From Micropterus salmoides (taxonomy: Eukaryota; Chordata; Actinopteri; Centrarchiformes; Centrarchidae), in the NCBI RefSeq assembly GCF_014851395.1, contig NW_024044681.1, positions 1,271,413-1,335,412 of the forward strand: a stretch of 64,000 nt of DNA. Direction: 5' to 3'. Shown one piece after another: positions 26,001-37,800 of the stretch (position 1 is its first letter; the number at the start of each line of letters is the position of its first letter). Position numbers and translations under genes: made by a program. The notes under the pieces were generated by a model, which saw nothing but the letters and a program-made list of their open reading frames with translations, did not search any database and was not told where the DNA came from.

Positions 26001-29000
26001 CTCACACACACACAAAGTATTTACTTATGACGTTACGGCTTTAATTAAATCCAAGGAAAGGACAAGACAAAATTTAAGACCTTATTAAACAAATACTTTG
26101 AAGGCCTTATTTTTGGAATATGAAATTTAAGACTTTAATACTTTTAAGACGCCGCATGTTCCCTGATTTTGTTGCTCATACCGGTTTGTTTGGTACCGGG
26201 ATGAGCCGAGCAAAAGTATTTTGTTTTTCTGTGTGTTCAGTGAGGTTATTTATTTATCAGTCTCACCTGTGATCCACAGCAGCCTCCCTCAGAGCGTCTC
26301 TGGCCACCTGAGTCGCCTTCCTCCAGCCAGAGATGATGGTCTGTGGGTGAATCTTCTTAGCGATCAGAAGCTCCGCCTCCTGCAACGGCAACAGTGGCGG
26401 TTAAAAAAAACAGCAACACGCAGACTTGCATAAATACTTTTATGTTCATGACACACAGTTAATACTTGCTTCTATAATTTCAAATGTGCAAAATATTGAT
26501 TTCTGAAGTCAAAGCAGTTAAATTGACTTTCAAGGGGCCTTAAAGGATTTTATAACTTCTTTTCACGAGAGGCCAACGAGGTATTTTATCATAGACTGTT
26601 ACGCTAGGTGTTTGTATTTTCCTTTTCTAAGCCATGTACTGTACAATGCACTGATAGTCGTACTGTATTCATTCATAAAATGTAGTTCTCACAGCGTGAA
26701 CAAAGCGTGGATGCATGATAGAAACCAGACGTGCCCTAAGCAATAAACGCCCGTTTCAAAGAACTGATCTGTGTTTTTGTGAAGAGAGCTACACATTTTA
26801 TAATAAAGCAGAAGGTTATTTACCCGCAGCAGCTCTGCAGCGAGCACGGTGACGGAGGTCGTCCCATCTCCAACCTCATCATCCTGAACCTTCGACATGT
26901 CTAGAAACACAAAGAGGATTTTAAAATGACACCTCCTTGATGGATAGTTCCTATCATTTCTCTGCAGTCGGTTTGACCAGCAGATATTCGGATGCTTCAC
27001 TCACCAACCAGAACTTTGGCAGCGGGGTTGTCGACTCCGATGGCCTTCAGGATGGTCGCGCCATCGTTGGTCACCGTCACCGTACCGCCCTTCCCTCCGC
27101 CCAGCAAGATCTTGTCCTGAAGAGAAAGACGAGAAGGAATTCTTTTCCTTAAAGTGGATTTTGAAGCTCTCAAATAAAAACTGCATAAAAAGTAGAAAAT
27201 AAACAGCATTCAAGTTATACTTGGAAATATTTACAGCCCGACCGATATGGGATTCTTAAGACCGATACTGATGTTGGTATTTGAAGATTTTTAAATCTGA
27301 CATGCAGATAATATTCTTCTTCTTTATAGAAACACACAACATCCTGACATTCATTGTGTGTAGTTCTGAGACATTTAATATTTATACTTATTATACTCAC
27401 AACACAACTTGTCATTTGGCTCGTTAACCATTTTGGTTAAACATTTTTTTTTGGTATGCATTACCAGAAAAAACAAAAACTGAGTTCAATAATGCCTGAA
27501 TTCAACAGAGAAATCTGGATAAACAAATCAATAAATCAGCTGCAGTGATTAACACCACCTACCATCCCCTTCGGGCCCAAAGTGCTCTTCACCAAATCTC
27601 CAATAGCAATGGCACCGATGAAGGACGACTGCAGAGAAAACAACACAGGTCAATTAAGTTTCAGGAGTTTATCTTCCCCTAACAGTGTAAATAAAAACCT
27701 AAAAATAACAAAACAAACGCACCAGTCGTGCAGTTTCTGCTTTCTCTTCATCTGCTCCATGTTTGAAAATGTTGACCGGGGCCATCGATAAGGACGCCTG
27801 CGGAGAGACAGCATCAATCAACCCATCGATCAATATCATCAACAGACAAAGTGACAATAATATGCAACATCATAGTTCTGCGATATATTTAAATTTGTGG
27901 ATATCCCACACCGCTTTTTATGATATTGAAACCATGAATCAATTGATGACTAATTTTATTTAAGACACTTTATCGAAATGTAGGTGAAAAATACAACATA
28001 CAACGGTAATATAGAAAACTTAGAATAAGAATTTATATATTCACTATGTACAGATGTGATTGATTTGAATATTGCACAGCTCCCAGCAGAAGGTCGTGAC
28101 GTGGAGTAGACAATAAATACGACTGCACAGGAAAAAATATATTCAGCAGTATAGTTATAGGGTAAATAATGTATGTATAGTTGCAAGGTAAACGTATGAG
28201 GTTAAAAAGAAAAAAGTATAATAGACAGAACACGTTTTCTGTCTTTAAAGTATCATATTATTGTTGCTACCTCCTTTGTGAAATAAAACCAGAAAGATGA
28301 CGCTTACACACTTTTGCCACTTTAAAATCAGCCTCGCTACAGTGAATGCAGTCTAATACAAAAGCTCTGCAAAAAAAGCCTTCATGAAGGTTTTAATGTT
28401 TTTGTTTTAAACCTTTTGAAGGTTGATGAATAAACTTTCTTAATTAAGACTTTTTGAGGTGATGCTTATCATTTGTATAGAAAATATGTAGCCCAATGTG
28501 ATTGATATAAACAGGATTGGCAGTACTTTACTTTAGTCAGTATAATAGGGCTGCAACTAACGATTATTTTCATTATTTATAAGGTGTTTGGTCAATAAAA
28601 TGTAACATGTGATATATGTCCATCATAGTTTCCCCAGAGTCTCAAAACTCTGAAAACTCAAAAATGTACCGTTTAAAATCACAGGAGACTAAAGAACCCA
28701 GCTACTAGGCAAATTGAAGAAGCTGTAACCTGAAATGTTTGGCATTTGTCTTTAAAAATGACTCAATGGATTATCAAAATGGCTGCAGATTATTTTTCTG
28801 TCGAGCGACTAATCATTGCATCTCTACAGTGCAATTCAACAGAGTCAAACTACAGTAATAAAGTAAATACAGTCTCCAGTTATTTAATAGTTATATAAGT
28901 TAAATAATATTCATAACTTAAAAATAATAATACAAAAGTTACTGCATTAACTTTAGCTAGTTGAACCTTGATATACTGACACTTGAGAGTACGATTAGCA

Positions 29001-29767
29001 TATGGAGCTTTTTCAAAATTTGTATATGGCCTAAAGAATACGGTGATTGGAAAAACATCTTAATCGATAGATAATATGACAGCTGCGTATGCAAGTGGAA
29101 CACAATTTAGGCGTAGACTGAACCATTTATTCCCGAGCGCAAGTGAACGCACCAGCAGCCGGGCCCTGCCCCCTTTCATCCTGGAAACCGCTAGAAGCTT
29201 TCAACCAAAATTAAAGTAAAATACTGCAAACATAAGACCTACTGGACAGCTAAGGGGTAGTTAAAGTACGTTAGAGGACAGTTGGTTAGCAGCTGTTTCA
29301 CCCACACACACTGTACTTTATTATTTTTACACTATTTAGTAATAAATTGCTGATTCGTTCCTCTTTGACAGCCACAAAGCCAAACTGACAAGCTAACCTA
29401 GCATGCTAACGGGCTGTCTGAGAAGAATCAGCAAACTCATGACGCATAATCGTAACGGCTGAGATTATATTAACGTTAGATGTGACGGACCCGACATCTA
29501 CACCAGACCTTTGAGAGAAATTAAACAACTAACGTACTGATGCGGTTAGCTTAGCCGTTAGCCGTTATCCACAAAGCCCATGTGCTTGCTCGCCGGTTAG
29601 CACCAGTAGCTAACAGAAAGCTAACCGGACGCTACAAACACCACAGCAGGTCTGTAACGTGTTTAAGGGACTCTCCGTGAGTTCAGGCTACATATAGACG
29701 TAAAGCGATGTATTCTATCTGTTTCCATCCGTTCAGAAGAGAGTAAATAGATGTAAAAGCTCACCAT
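17035..29767 (-). CDS. cct2: T-complex protein 1 subunit beta (chaperonin CCT2), complete
   Basis: CCT2 is one of eight subunits of the cytosolic TRiC/CCT chaperonin, which folds actin, tubulin and other proteins with ATP. Exons: 29765-29767, 27723-27797, 27563-27628, 27005-27116, 26824-26900, 26267-26379, 24394-24596, 24195-24295, 22903-23030, 22600-22703, 21937-22056, 21711-21839, 19821-19924, 19252-19351, 18127-18268 and 17035-17065. They sum to 1608 bases, or 535 residues plus stop, the same length as human CCT2, and every junction keeps frame. Visible landmarks are MASLSMAPVNIFKHGADEE at the start, the nucleotide-site motifs STLGPKGM and GDGTTS (residues 96-101), LGITESFQVKRQVLLSA, and the C-terminal KRVPDHHPC. 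The first coding exon holds only the ATG, directly before gtgagc. The 31-base last exon completes a split Arg codon. Introns carry several MITEs. Identity is essentially certain. Confidence 0.97.
17118..17610. mobile_element. Complete MITE in the last cct2 intron
   Basis: The inverted ends of about 35 bases start GCCCCATCCACACT and finish AGTGTGGATGGGGC. Flanking direct repeats CTCAG occur at 17113-17117 and 17611-17615, consistent with a 5-base target duplication. The element is about 493 bases with no clear ORF. Confidence 0.8.
18297..18592. mobile_element. hAT-like MITE (GCTGCAACTAACGATTATTTTC family), copy 1
   Basis: Starts AGCTGCAACCAACGATTATT and ends TTGATTAATCACTGCAGCTC, so the ends are inverted. 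This is a common fish MITE design. It lies in a cct2 intron and contains an A-run near 18529-18545. Confidence 0.65.
20850..21645 (+). mobile_element. hAT-like element remnant carrying a BED zinc-finger relic
   Basis: An interior reading frame (21180-21360, +) gives DIWSHFKYSEAD, then DGKHCGFKIF, a stop, and NLKLHIKAKHPGIE. This is the C-x2-C-like/H-x4-H layout of a BED finger as found in ZBED genes and hAT transposases. Flanks are rich in GACTAAAACTA words (20853-20960 and 21480-21640) with a long A-run at 21599. The in-frame stop marks it as decayed. Confidence 0.55.
24955..25820. mobile_element. Probable degenerate DNA-transposon sequence
   Basis: Opens with ATAGGCGTGTGACGATACAC, the start of a common fish repeat type. 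The inside is AT-rich with no ORF of note. The right boundary is uncertain. It occupies most of the large cct2 intron 26380-24597 side. Confidence 0.35.
27225..27425. mobile_element. Fragment of a CCGATATGG-type fish repeat
   Basis: ACAGCCCGACCGATATGGGA, then ACCGATACTGATGTTGGTAT, the typical left end of a widespread fish DNA-transposon repeat. Only the left part is recognisable. In a cct2 intron. Confidence 0.45.
28546..28828. mobile_element. hAT-like MITE (GCTGCAACTAACGATTATTTTC family), copy 2
   Basis: TAGGGCTGCAACTAACGATT at the left and CGAGCGACTAATCATTGCAT at the right are inverted matches. It lies in the first cct2 intron. Confidence 0.7.
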
Positions 29768-29880
29768 GATGTCTGTGATTCAGGGATGAAGCTGTGCACG
29801 CACACAGAAGAAGGGCTGGGTAGGGGAGTGACGCAGTGACGTGAAAACGTAATGCGGCGTTCAGGGTAGATCACGGAAGA
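29768..29880 (-). promoter_or_regulatory. cct2: Probable cct2 promoter and 5' UTR
   Basis: Just upstream of the one-codon first exon, the minus strand carries CACGTCACTGCGTCAC, two close CRE/ATF-like half sites, in moderately CpG-containing sequence with no evident TATA box. That suits a housekeeping promoter. The L1-like LINE fragment starts right behind it, so the proximal promoter is probably only about 110 bases. Confidence 0.4.
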
Positions 29881-29884
29881 CACG

Positions 29885-30830
29885 CCGCTGGAGAGATTTA
29901 TCATTAAATGGACGTGTATTGGTATCTAAAAGTGGCCGGTCGATACAGCACTGGTCCCAGATATCCCCCCCAATACTGATCAAACAGATCGAAACGTTAC
30001 TTTTAAATTTTGTTTGGAGAAATAAACCCCATTGTTTAAAAAAGAAGGTTTTATGTAACACATATTGCGAAGGAGGCCTAAATGCATTAGATTTTTGTAC
30101 CTCCAACACTACATTTAAGGTCAAGTGGATTAAAAATTATATCCAAGGAAAGAATAAACTATGGTACTTTATTCCAGAATTTATTTTTCAAAAAGTGTTG
30201 GATCCCTCCTGCTATGCAATTTTGACATAAATAAGATCCCTGTTGTTCTATGCAATTATCATAAACAAGCATTATTGTCCTGGTTAGTTATTTACAAACA
30301 TAACTTTTATCCCCATAAATGTTTCATTTGTAATATTAAAGATATTACTTTTAAAAATAAAACTTCTTTGATAGCGGGGTTAGAAATTATGCTAAATGAA
30401 AATCGACTTTTTGTGTTTGTACCAAATTATTTTGGTAAGATTTAGAATATTTCTTTAAAACATTGACTGGTTCAACTATTATTTTGCGGAAAAGAGACGT
30501 CATATTTTTTTAATGATTTTTTTTAAGAGTAATATTGTAGATTCATTTTGAACGTTTTTATTTGGTATGGAAGATTTTACATTCACAAGTGCAAATGGTC
30601 GAAGAAGAAACCACATTTACCACTTTTTAAGATTTTTAAACATCATATTAATACTTTATTTGATTTATAATGAAAAACAGTTAAAATATGTAAAGATTTA
30701 AATATTTTTCTATAATCCCTTTGTTCTTTATTTATAGTTATGTCATATTATATTTTGTTATTTTGTGTACTTTTGTCTTTCCTAAAATTTGATGAAATCA
30801 AGATTCAACAAAAAAAAGGAAGACATGCTG
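29885..30830 (+). mobile_element. L1-like LINE, ORF2 C-terminal remnant
   Basis: The frames 29919-30230 and 30161-30445 encode RNKPHCLKKKVLCNTYCEGG, then LNALDFCTSNTTFKVKWIKN and QALLSWLVIYKHNFYPHKCF. This is the C-terminal region after the reverse transcriptase of L1/Tx1-type elements in fish. A frame change near 30225 and the loss of everything upstream show it is dead. It starts about 115 bases from the cct2 start codon, in the opposite direction. Confidence 0.7.
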
Positions 30831-32040
30831 CTGACGCCATCTGTTGAAATAAAATGTCTAGATTTGTTTTTTGTTTCTTAAATAAACTAATGAGGAGTCA
30901 GTGCACTAGGTAATGTTTTGCTTGAAGTGTGTTTTCTATCAAATAATGTTTCTTCTGTGGGTTCTGTATCCTGCACTTCTCTCCATTAATCAAAAACACA
31001 CATAATAACCTTTTTATATACAATCTGTGATAATAACACAACAATAATATTTTCTGGATTAAATTAAAAAAATAGTGATAAAAATGTCAACAAAATGTTT
31101 TTGTGTTTTCACTGGATCACAGTTTGTTTTTAAATTGGAGGTATTTATATTTGAGGATATATAGCATGTACAGCAAATTTTAGTTCAGCCATAGGGATGT
31201 TTGTTGTACAAATAAAATTAAAAAAAAGCCATTTTATTGAAAAAAAAACAAAAAAAAACAATAGGTTTAGTTAAGTCGCCTGTGACGATTCTTAGTAACC
31301 CAGGTCATACCCATGAATATTACTATTATTATTTTTTGCATATTTAAAGTACCGTATTTAATCACAAGTTGAAAATGCAATAAATATCTTTTTTTTAATC
31401 AAAAATAAAAGTGGCATAATCGATTCCATCAAGATGTTGCTGCTTTATTTTGAAAAAGAAGGCAGGAAGGAAAGGAAGAAGAGGAGGACAAAGAAACACG
31501 TCAGGCAGATGTAAATCACACAAGATAGAAATTATTATATTCATTTAGCTAAGGAGCTATAGGCTACTATAATGTTTATTTATAATCACTCATGTTCAGT
31601 GGTGGACTATAAGTACGAGGGACGAAACATCTTCTAGTATCTTCTACCAAGTCCAGTTGCTCTTGACCTCAACCTTCGCTGGATAACTATGACCTGGAGG
31701 ACTGAGAACCTTCACAGAAAGTACTTAAGTGCAAATTTGAGGTACTTGAGTATTTCCATTTTATCCAACTTAATACTTCTACAGCACTACATCTCAGAGG
31801 CAATATTTTTAATGCACTCAATTTGACTGACTTCTTTTGACAGTTTTTCATCCTGTTCCTGTAAAAAAGACGTTTCCCTCTGGAGTCCTACAAGAATATA
31901 AATGTAACTCTGTAACTTTCTTGTTTGGATTCTGCTGTAAAAAGGTGTTCTTAAGGAGTACAGAAGAAAAGAGTCAATTTCATTTATATTTAAGGTAAAA
32001 AAACATCAAAAACAGAAATATTGATTGAAGTCCCGCCCCC
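30831..32040. other. AT-rich spacer between the LINE remnant and the unnamed gene
   Basis: No exon signal. Holds A/T homopolymer runs and a dispersed repeat of the AGTACTTAAGT...TACTTGAGTATTTCC type (31600-31830), also seen near 18640-18830 and 47980-48070. Confidence 0.4.
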
Positions 32041-34828
32041 TCATCTCCTCTTTGTGTGGCCCCGTCTCCGGCTTCTGTGATTGGCAGCCTGGACAGGAAG
32101 GCAGTAGATGTGCATGGGGAACTTCCTGAAGTAGCTGCTGACCCAGGGTCTGTAGAGGAGGCAACAGGAAACAAGTTACAAGTTAACCATTTGTTGCTCT
32201 CAAAGCTTTTAAAACTACCAGAAAAGTCAGACTTTAACCAGCTCAGATGAGGAAACTAAAGTCAAATAAAATCGCTCCCAATTTACTGTTTAGTGCTCTA
32301 CATTTACGTTAGCTGACTTTCATATATATGTCAGAGGTCACACACCTCTGGAACAAGTAGGGGTTAAGTGTCTTGCTCGGAAAAAATATGTACGGTGAGA
32401 GACGAATAATTTTTTGATCCCGTTTGAATTGTGCTCTGAATTACACATCTGATGATGGTCAATTTAAAATGTACATGTTAAAACGTAAAACGGTTGAGTT
32501 ATAAGACTGTGAAAAAACCTAATTACAAAGACCACAAACCCAAAAGTCGCGTATGTGACGTAACTTTTTCTCACAAAGACTGAAGCTAACGTTGCTGAAG
32601 CTAACGTTACTGAAGCTAACGTTACTGAAGCTAACGTCAAAGAACTTACACAAGAGAACAATGTGATAAAATGAGAGTCGTTGGATTAAACACGTCAAGG
32701 TAGATTTCTGCATGGAACATTGATAAGTTATCTAGCTAGAGGCAACCAAGCAATGAACGTTAGCTTAGCATTACCACGCTAACATGTTGCAGACGTATAT
32801 TGTGTGAGACGAGACATGTAGTTCATTGAATGGTTTTCACCAAAAACAAAATTGACAAACATCGTGTGTGTAATTCAGGGCTCAGTTCAAACACGATCAA
32901 AAAATAAGTTGCCTCTAGCCGTTGACTACCGCACATATTTTTCCCGAAATAAGGTCCCATAGGCCGGAAGTGGAAATGACTGACTCTCTATTTACTGTCT
33001 GCCATTTTGTTTGAGTGTCTGTGTGTGTCTAAACCACAGAAAGAAGTTGACGTAGCCGCTGTGACGTCACCCGTTGGTTTGTGGGCTGCCCTAATTTGGC
33101 ATTTTGTTTTTTTAGAACAAGACGTGACCGTATTTAGACATGAGCGTGGCACATACAAGGTGCCTGTGAATTTAGCCTGGACGTTAATTCTGCTTCCTGG
33201 TCTCTGTTCCTCTAAACGGGACCATAATTTACTAAATGAACATCATGCTGTGTTGAAGAAGACTTGAAACTAGCGACTGAGACCATAAACTCATCAGGAA
33301 AGTGTTTACTGAGGGAATAAATCAGCTGAGAAGAAGAAACATTTTACCATAGACTTCTATACAATCACACTTCTTTCTGCAGCCCCCTGCTGGCCGCTAG
33401 AGAAAACGCAGGTTTAAGGCACTTCGGCATTGACCTCCGCTTGGTCTAAATGCATGACATGTACACACTGCTAGTGTCTGTTATATAAGACACACACAGA
33501 CACATAAAGACACACAGCCCCTGATGTGTAAAATCATAAATAATGTGCTCAGGTAGCAGGCTGCTAGTCAGGTGTGTGCATGTTAGAGGTATATAGGTGT
33601 ACTTGGCGACGCGCTGGCTGAGGCTCAGGTAACAGAGGGTTGTTCTCAGCTGTTTGTTCTCCTGTTGACGGAGGTATTCAGCTTCTTGCTGCTGCTCCAT
33701 GTCCAGGCGCAGAGACTCCCGAAGGCCAGCCTCGATACGACCCAACTGAAACACATGTACATATACATATACACCGTCCTGCTGCCTTAAGTACTCACTA
33801 GAGCACTCCAACACATGGACTCTTAGTCAGTAACAAGTGCAATACCTGACATATGAATACAATACCTGGTTACTCTGTCCCAGTACTGTCATTTTTATGG
33901 ATTGAATCCATTTCCCATCAACTCTACCAGTACTCTTTATTACTATTAGTATTTTATTCAGTTCACTACTACCATTAATCATTACACTTACTGTAAAATA
34001 CAATGGGCTTGGAGATGAGAAAGGAAGTGCTGAAAGACGGACTGACATGTTGTTTCCTTTGATCTTCTTTTGGTTTACAATAAAAATGAAAACAGTCTAT
34101 AGCTATGGCTACAGTCATAAAGTCATATAATAAAAAATATAAGCATTATAAAACATTTAAGAAAGTCAACATAAACATGAACGTTATTGAAATAGATAAC
34201 AAACAAGTTTATTTGATCAGTTTCATTGCTCAGAATTCAAATGTCAGTGTTGCTATCTGACCTCTAGAGGGCGCTGTTTCGCCCCATGCCTCATGTAAAA
34301 CAGACGAAAGAGGTTATTTTAAATGTCACCTCCTCCAGCAGACTCTTGTGCTCCTCCTGCTTCCTCTGCTGCTCGTACAGCGCCAGAGACGCCGGTTCAG
34401 ACAGACGCCTCACTTCCGGTTTCTTTGGCTCGTCCACGCCTGGTTCACCTGGTTTGTCTGCCCCGCCTGTCCGCCGGACGATCGGAGGCAGGAAACTGGG
34501 AGAGAGAAAGTGATGGGTTCATATTTCACTTATTCATGTTTTGAGCTTGTCAAGCAGCATCTGTGTGCTGAGTGGCAGAGCTAATGAACATATGAACACA
34601 CACACATTCACATACACACACTTCCATGTAAACCAGTTTCCATCCAGATTTGTTTACAGGTGTGTCTGGCCACGGTAACGAATCCCTCTGCCAAGGTCAT
34701 GCTTCGGTGGAGAGTATCACTCACACACACACACACACACACACTCTTATCAGATTGTCAGTCCAGACTAAGTTTCCAGTTCCTCTGCAAATGTTTCCAT
34801 CAACATTTAATTTGGATTTCTCCATACA

Positions 34829-34872
<44 letters not shown>

Positions 34873-37800
34873 TAAATATATCGAGATGCTGATCAGACAG
34901 CATGGGTATTGCACAGGTGTGCCTTAGGCTGGCCACAATAAAAGGCCACTCCAAAATGTGCAGCTCCATCGCACAGATGTTGCAGGTTTTAAGGGAGTGT
35001 GCATTTGGCATGCTGACTGCAGTGAATTGCCCGTGAATTGAATGTTTATTTCTCTACCATAAGCCGTCTCCAAAGGTTAGTGTTGTAGTACTTGAGACCA
35101 CTTTTTGATGGTCTTGAACTCGACCGCATATGTACTCGGTCTTGTCTCGGTCTTGGACATTGAGGATTCAGGATTTTATATAAAGACCAGTCAAGACCAT
35201 AACTTTGGGAATATCAATAAATTTCTTTTACATTGTCTGATTTATTTGTTAACATCCTAACTTTGATTGGATGTAAAACATTTTGCTTCAAATGCAACCA
35301 ATAAAAACTAATTAAAAATGTGTTGTTACCGTTAACAACTGTCAGCCCCCCCGCGATGGTAAGCATGGAAAAGGAGTGTTGAATAAAGACCTTGGTTTCA
35401 GCTCTTAGTGTTTGTATGTGGGTGTTTTAATGGGAAAGTGGATCTTTCAGATAAATCTGAAAAGTACCTATGGTCTCATTCTACATTTTATTGTGTGTCA
35501 TATTATGTGGGGAACTGGTCCTGGTCTTGACTCGGTCTCGCCCTCCCTTGGTCTTGGTCTCAGCCCCTAAAAGTCTTGGTCTTGTCTCGGCCTTGAAAAA
35601 CTCTGGTCTTGGTCTTGACTTGGTCTTGACTGCAACACTACCAAAAGCGTTTCAGATAATTTGGCAGTACATCCAACAATCCAGACCACGTGTAATCACA
35701 GCAGCCCAGGACCTCCACATCCAGCATCTTCACCTGCCACCCGGACAGCTGCTGCATTTTGGAGTGGCCTTTTATTGTGGCCAGCCTAAGGCACACCTGT
35801 GCAATACCCATGCAGTCTGATCAGCATCTTGATATGCCACACCTGTGATGTAGATGGATTATCTCTGCAAAGGAGAAGTGCTCACCAACACAGAGTTTGA
35901 CAGATTTGTGAACAATGTTTGAGAGAAATAGACCTTTTGTGTACATAGAGAAAGTCTTAGATCATTGAGTTCAGCTCATGATGAATGGGGGCAAAAACAA
36001 AAGTGTTGCTTTTTTTATTTTGTTCAGTGTACACATATTATATCACAGTTAAGGCGCGTTGTTCGGCAGGCTAACAGACACACTGCAATTTGACTTTATT
36101 TCATCAACAGACGTTTCTTTATAAATACAAAAAGTAGTTCCACCAGGCTGCCGGTAGGCTACGTAACGCATGATGGATGCTAAGCAACATACATCAAAGG
36201 CTACAATTATTAGAACTATTTATTTGTTTCTATTTGCACGTCGCCGTTTGTTGTGCAGCCGCTAAAAATCTGTCCAGCGGCAGGAGATTGACTTTGGTAA
36301 CTTGAATTTATATGATAATATGCTTGATACTGTGTGTACTGGGCGGCCAGCAGTGCGTAAAATAATAACACTTTAATATTATATCTACCAGAAAGGGCAG
36401 ATCGCGTCTCTCCTTGAGCAATAGTCTTTTGAACAGGCTATTGAAACTTAAACTTTGTTGCAATATCACAGACATCTGGAGCAAGTAGTGGACTGCTGTG
36501 TGTGTTTGTGTTGAGAGAGGGAAATGTTGAATCACGTAATAAGCAATGATTTATCTCTGTCGCTCTCTACCTCTCTCACACTCGCATATATATATATATA
36601 TATATAACCCAAACCCTATTTAAAATTTTAATCTTAATGTCATAAATATAAACTAAACATGTTTGTAATATCGTTTTCTAGTTTGGTATTTTTCTACCCA
36701 CTCTACTCTGTGAAAAGGCTGGTCCTAGACCTTTGGGGACATTTGGGAGTCTGGACAAAATAGGACTCATGTTGGCCAAACAACAAAAATCAGAGACCCA
36801 AATCTTTACAGACACCTGCCTCATCAACATCATGAATCGAGCACTCGGCGAATTGTCCCTGTTCCAAGCTGTCAGCGCAAGATGAGAAAATGTGGATTCT
36901 GTGTTTTACTTCGATGATGTTTGGTTGCTGTTTACATCCACCCAGATAAGAACTCAAAAATTGCACTGCAGATTGTTCTGGGTCTGATTGTCGGTCCTGG
37001 ATGGTTAAATAGACTCTCATAGTGACCTCGCACACAAAGGCATCGCTACTCATCACAGCCACCTGCCCTGTTACCTGTGCTCTCTGCTGTCCGACTCCTC
37101 CCGAATCTGAGAGAGATGGCGAGCTCCCACCCTGCCCTGCAACACACAAACACACAGAGGATAGAGTATCAGTTAATTAAATGTCATCAGAGGACAGACT
37201 GAAGCCTGGAAGAAGAGGAGACAGTTTCGCCGGACGAGTTTTCATTGGTGACAGGAGACATCAGTCTGTCAGTCTCAGAGCTGACAGACGACACCGCTGC
37301 ACACACACACTGATCAGTCCACACACACACACACCTGGTTTTTGTTTAGTTTGGATTCACAGTTGATCTCAGAATTAATGCATCAATAATTACAGTCCAA
37401 TAATGAAATACATGTTATTCTGATAGGCCATTCTGCACGATGAGTGCTTTTACTTTTGGTAAACTGTAACGCTAACGGGGTAGGCAATTTATTTCAGAGC
37501 CAGTTTTTTGTTATATTTGTTGAATTTCTTTACAACTCAACAGCAGTCAATAAATAGCTTGTTTTTCTGACACAGAAACAAAAAAATCTGCTTCTGTGGT
37601 TGCCTGTCTGCGTGCACTCACAGTGCATGAACATGTGTTTTGGGGGAGTAGCTTTGGACAGCGGCATGAAGAGAGGAGGAGTTTATTTTTTCTCAGTTGG
37701 ATACTATACTATTAAAAATCTAAAACATTTCTTACCCCAGCTTCAGTGTATTCATGCTTTTACTTAAAGCAACATTGTGTAAGATGTTTTTTGTTTGTGT

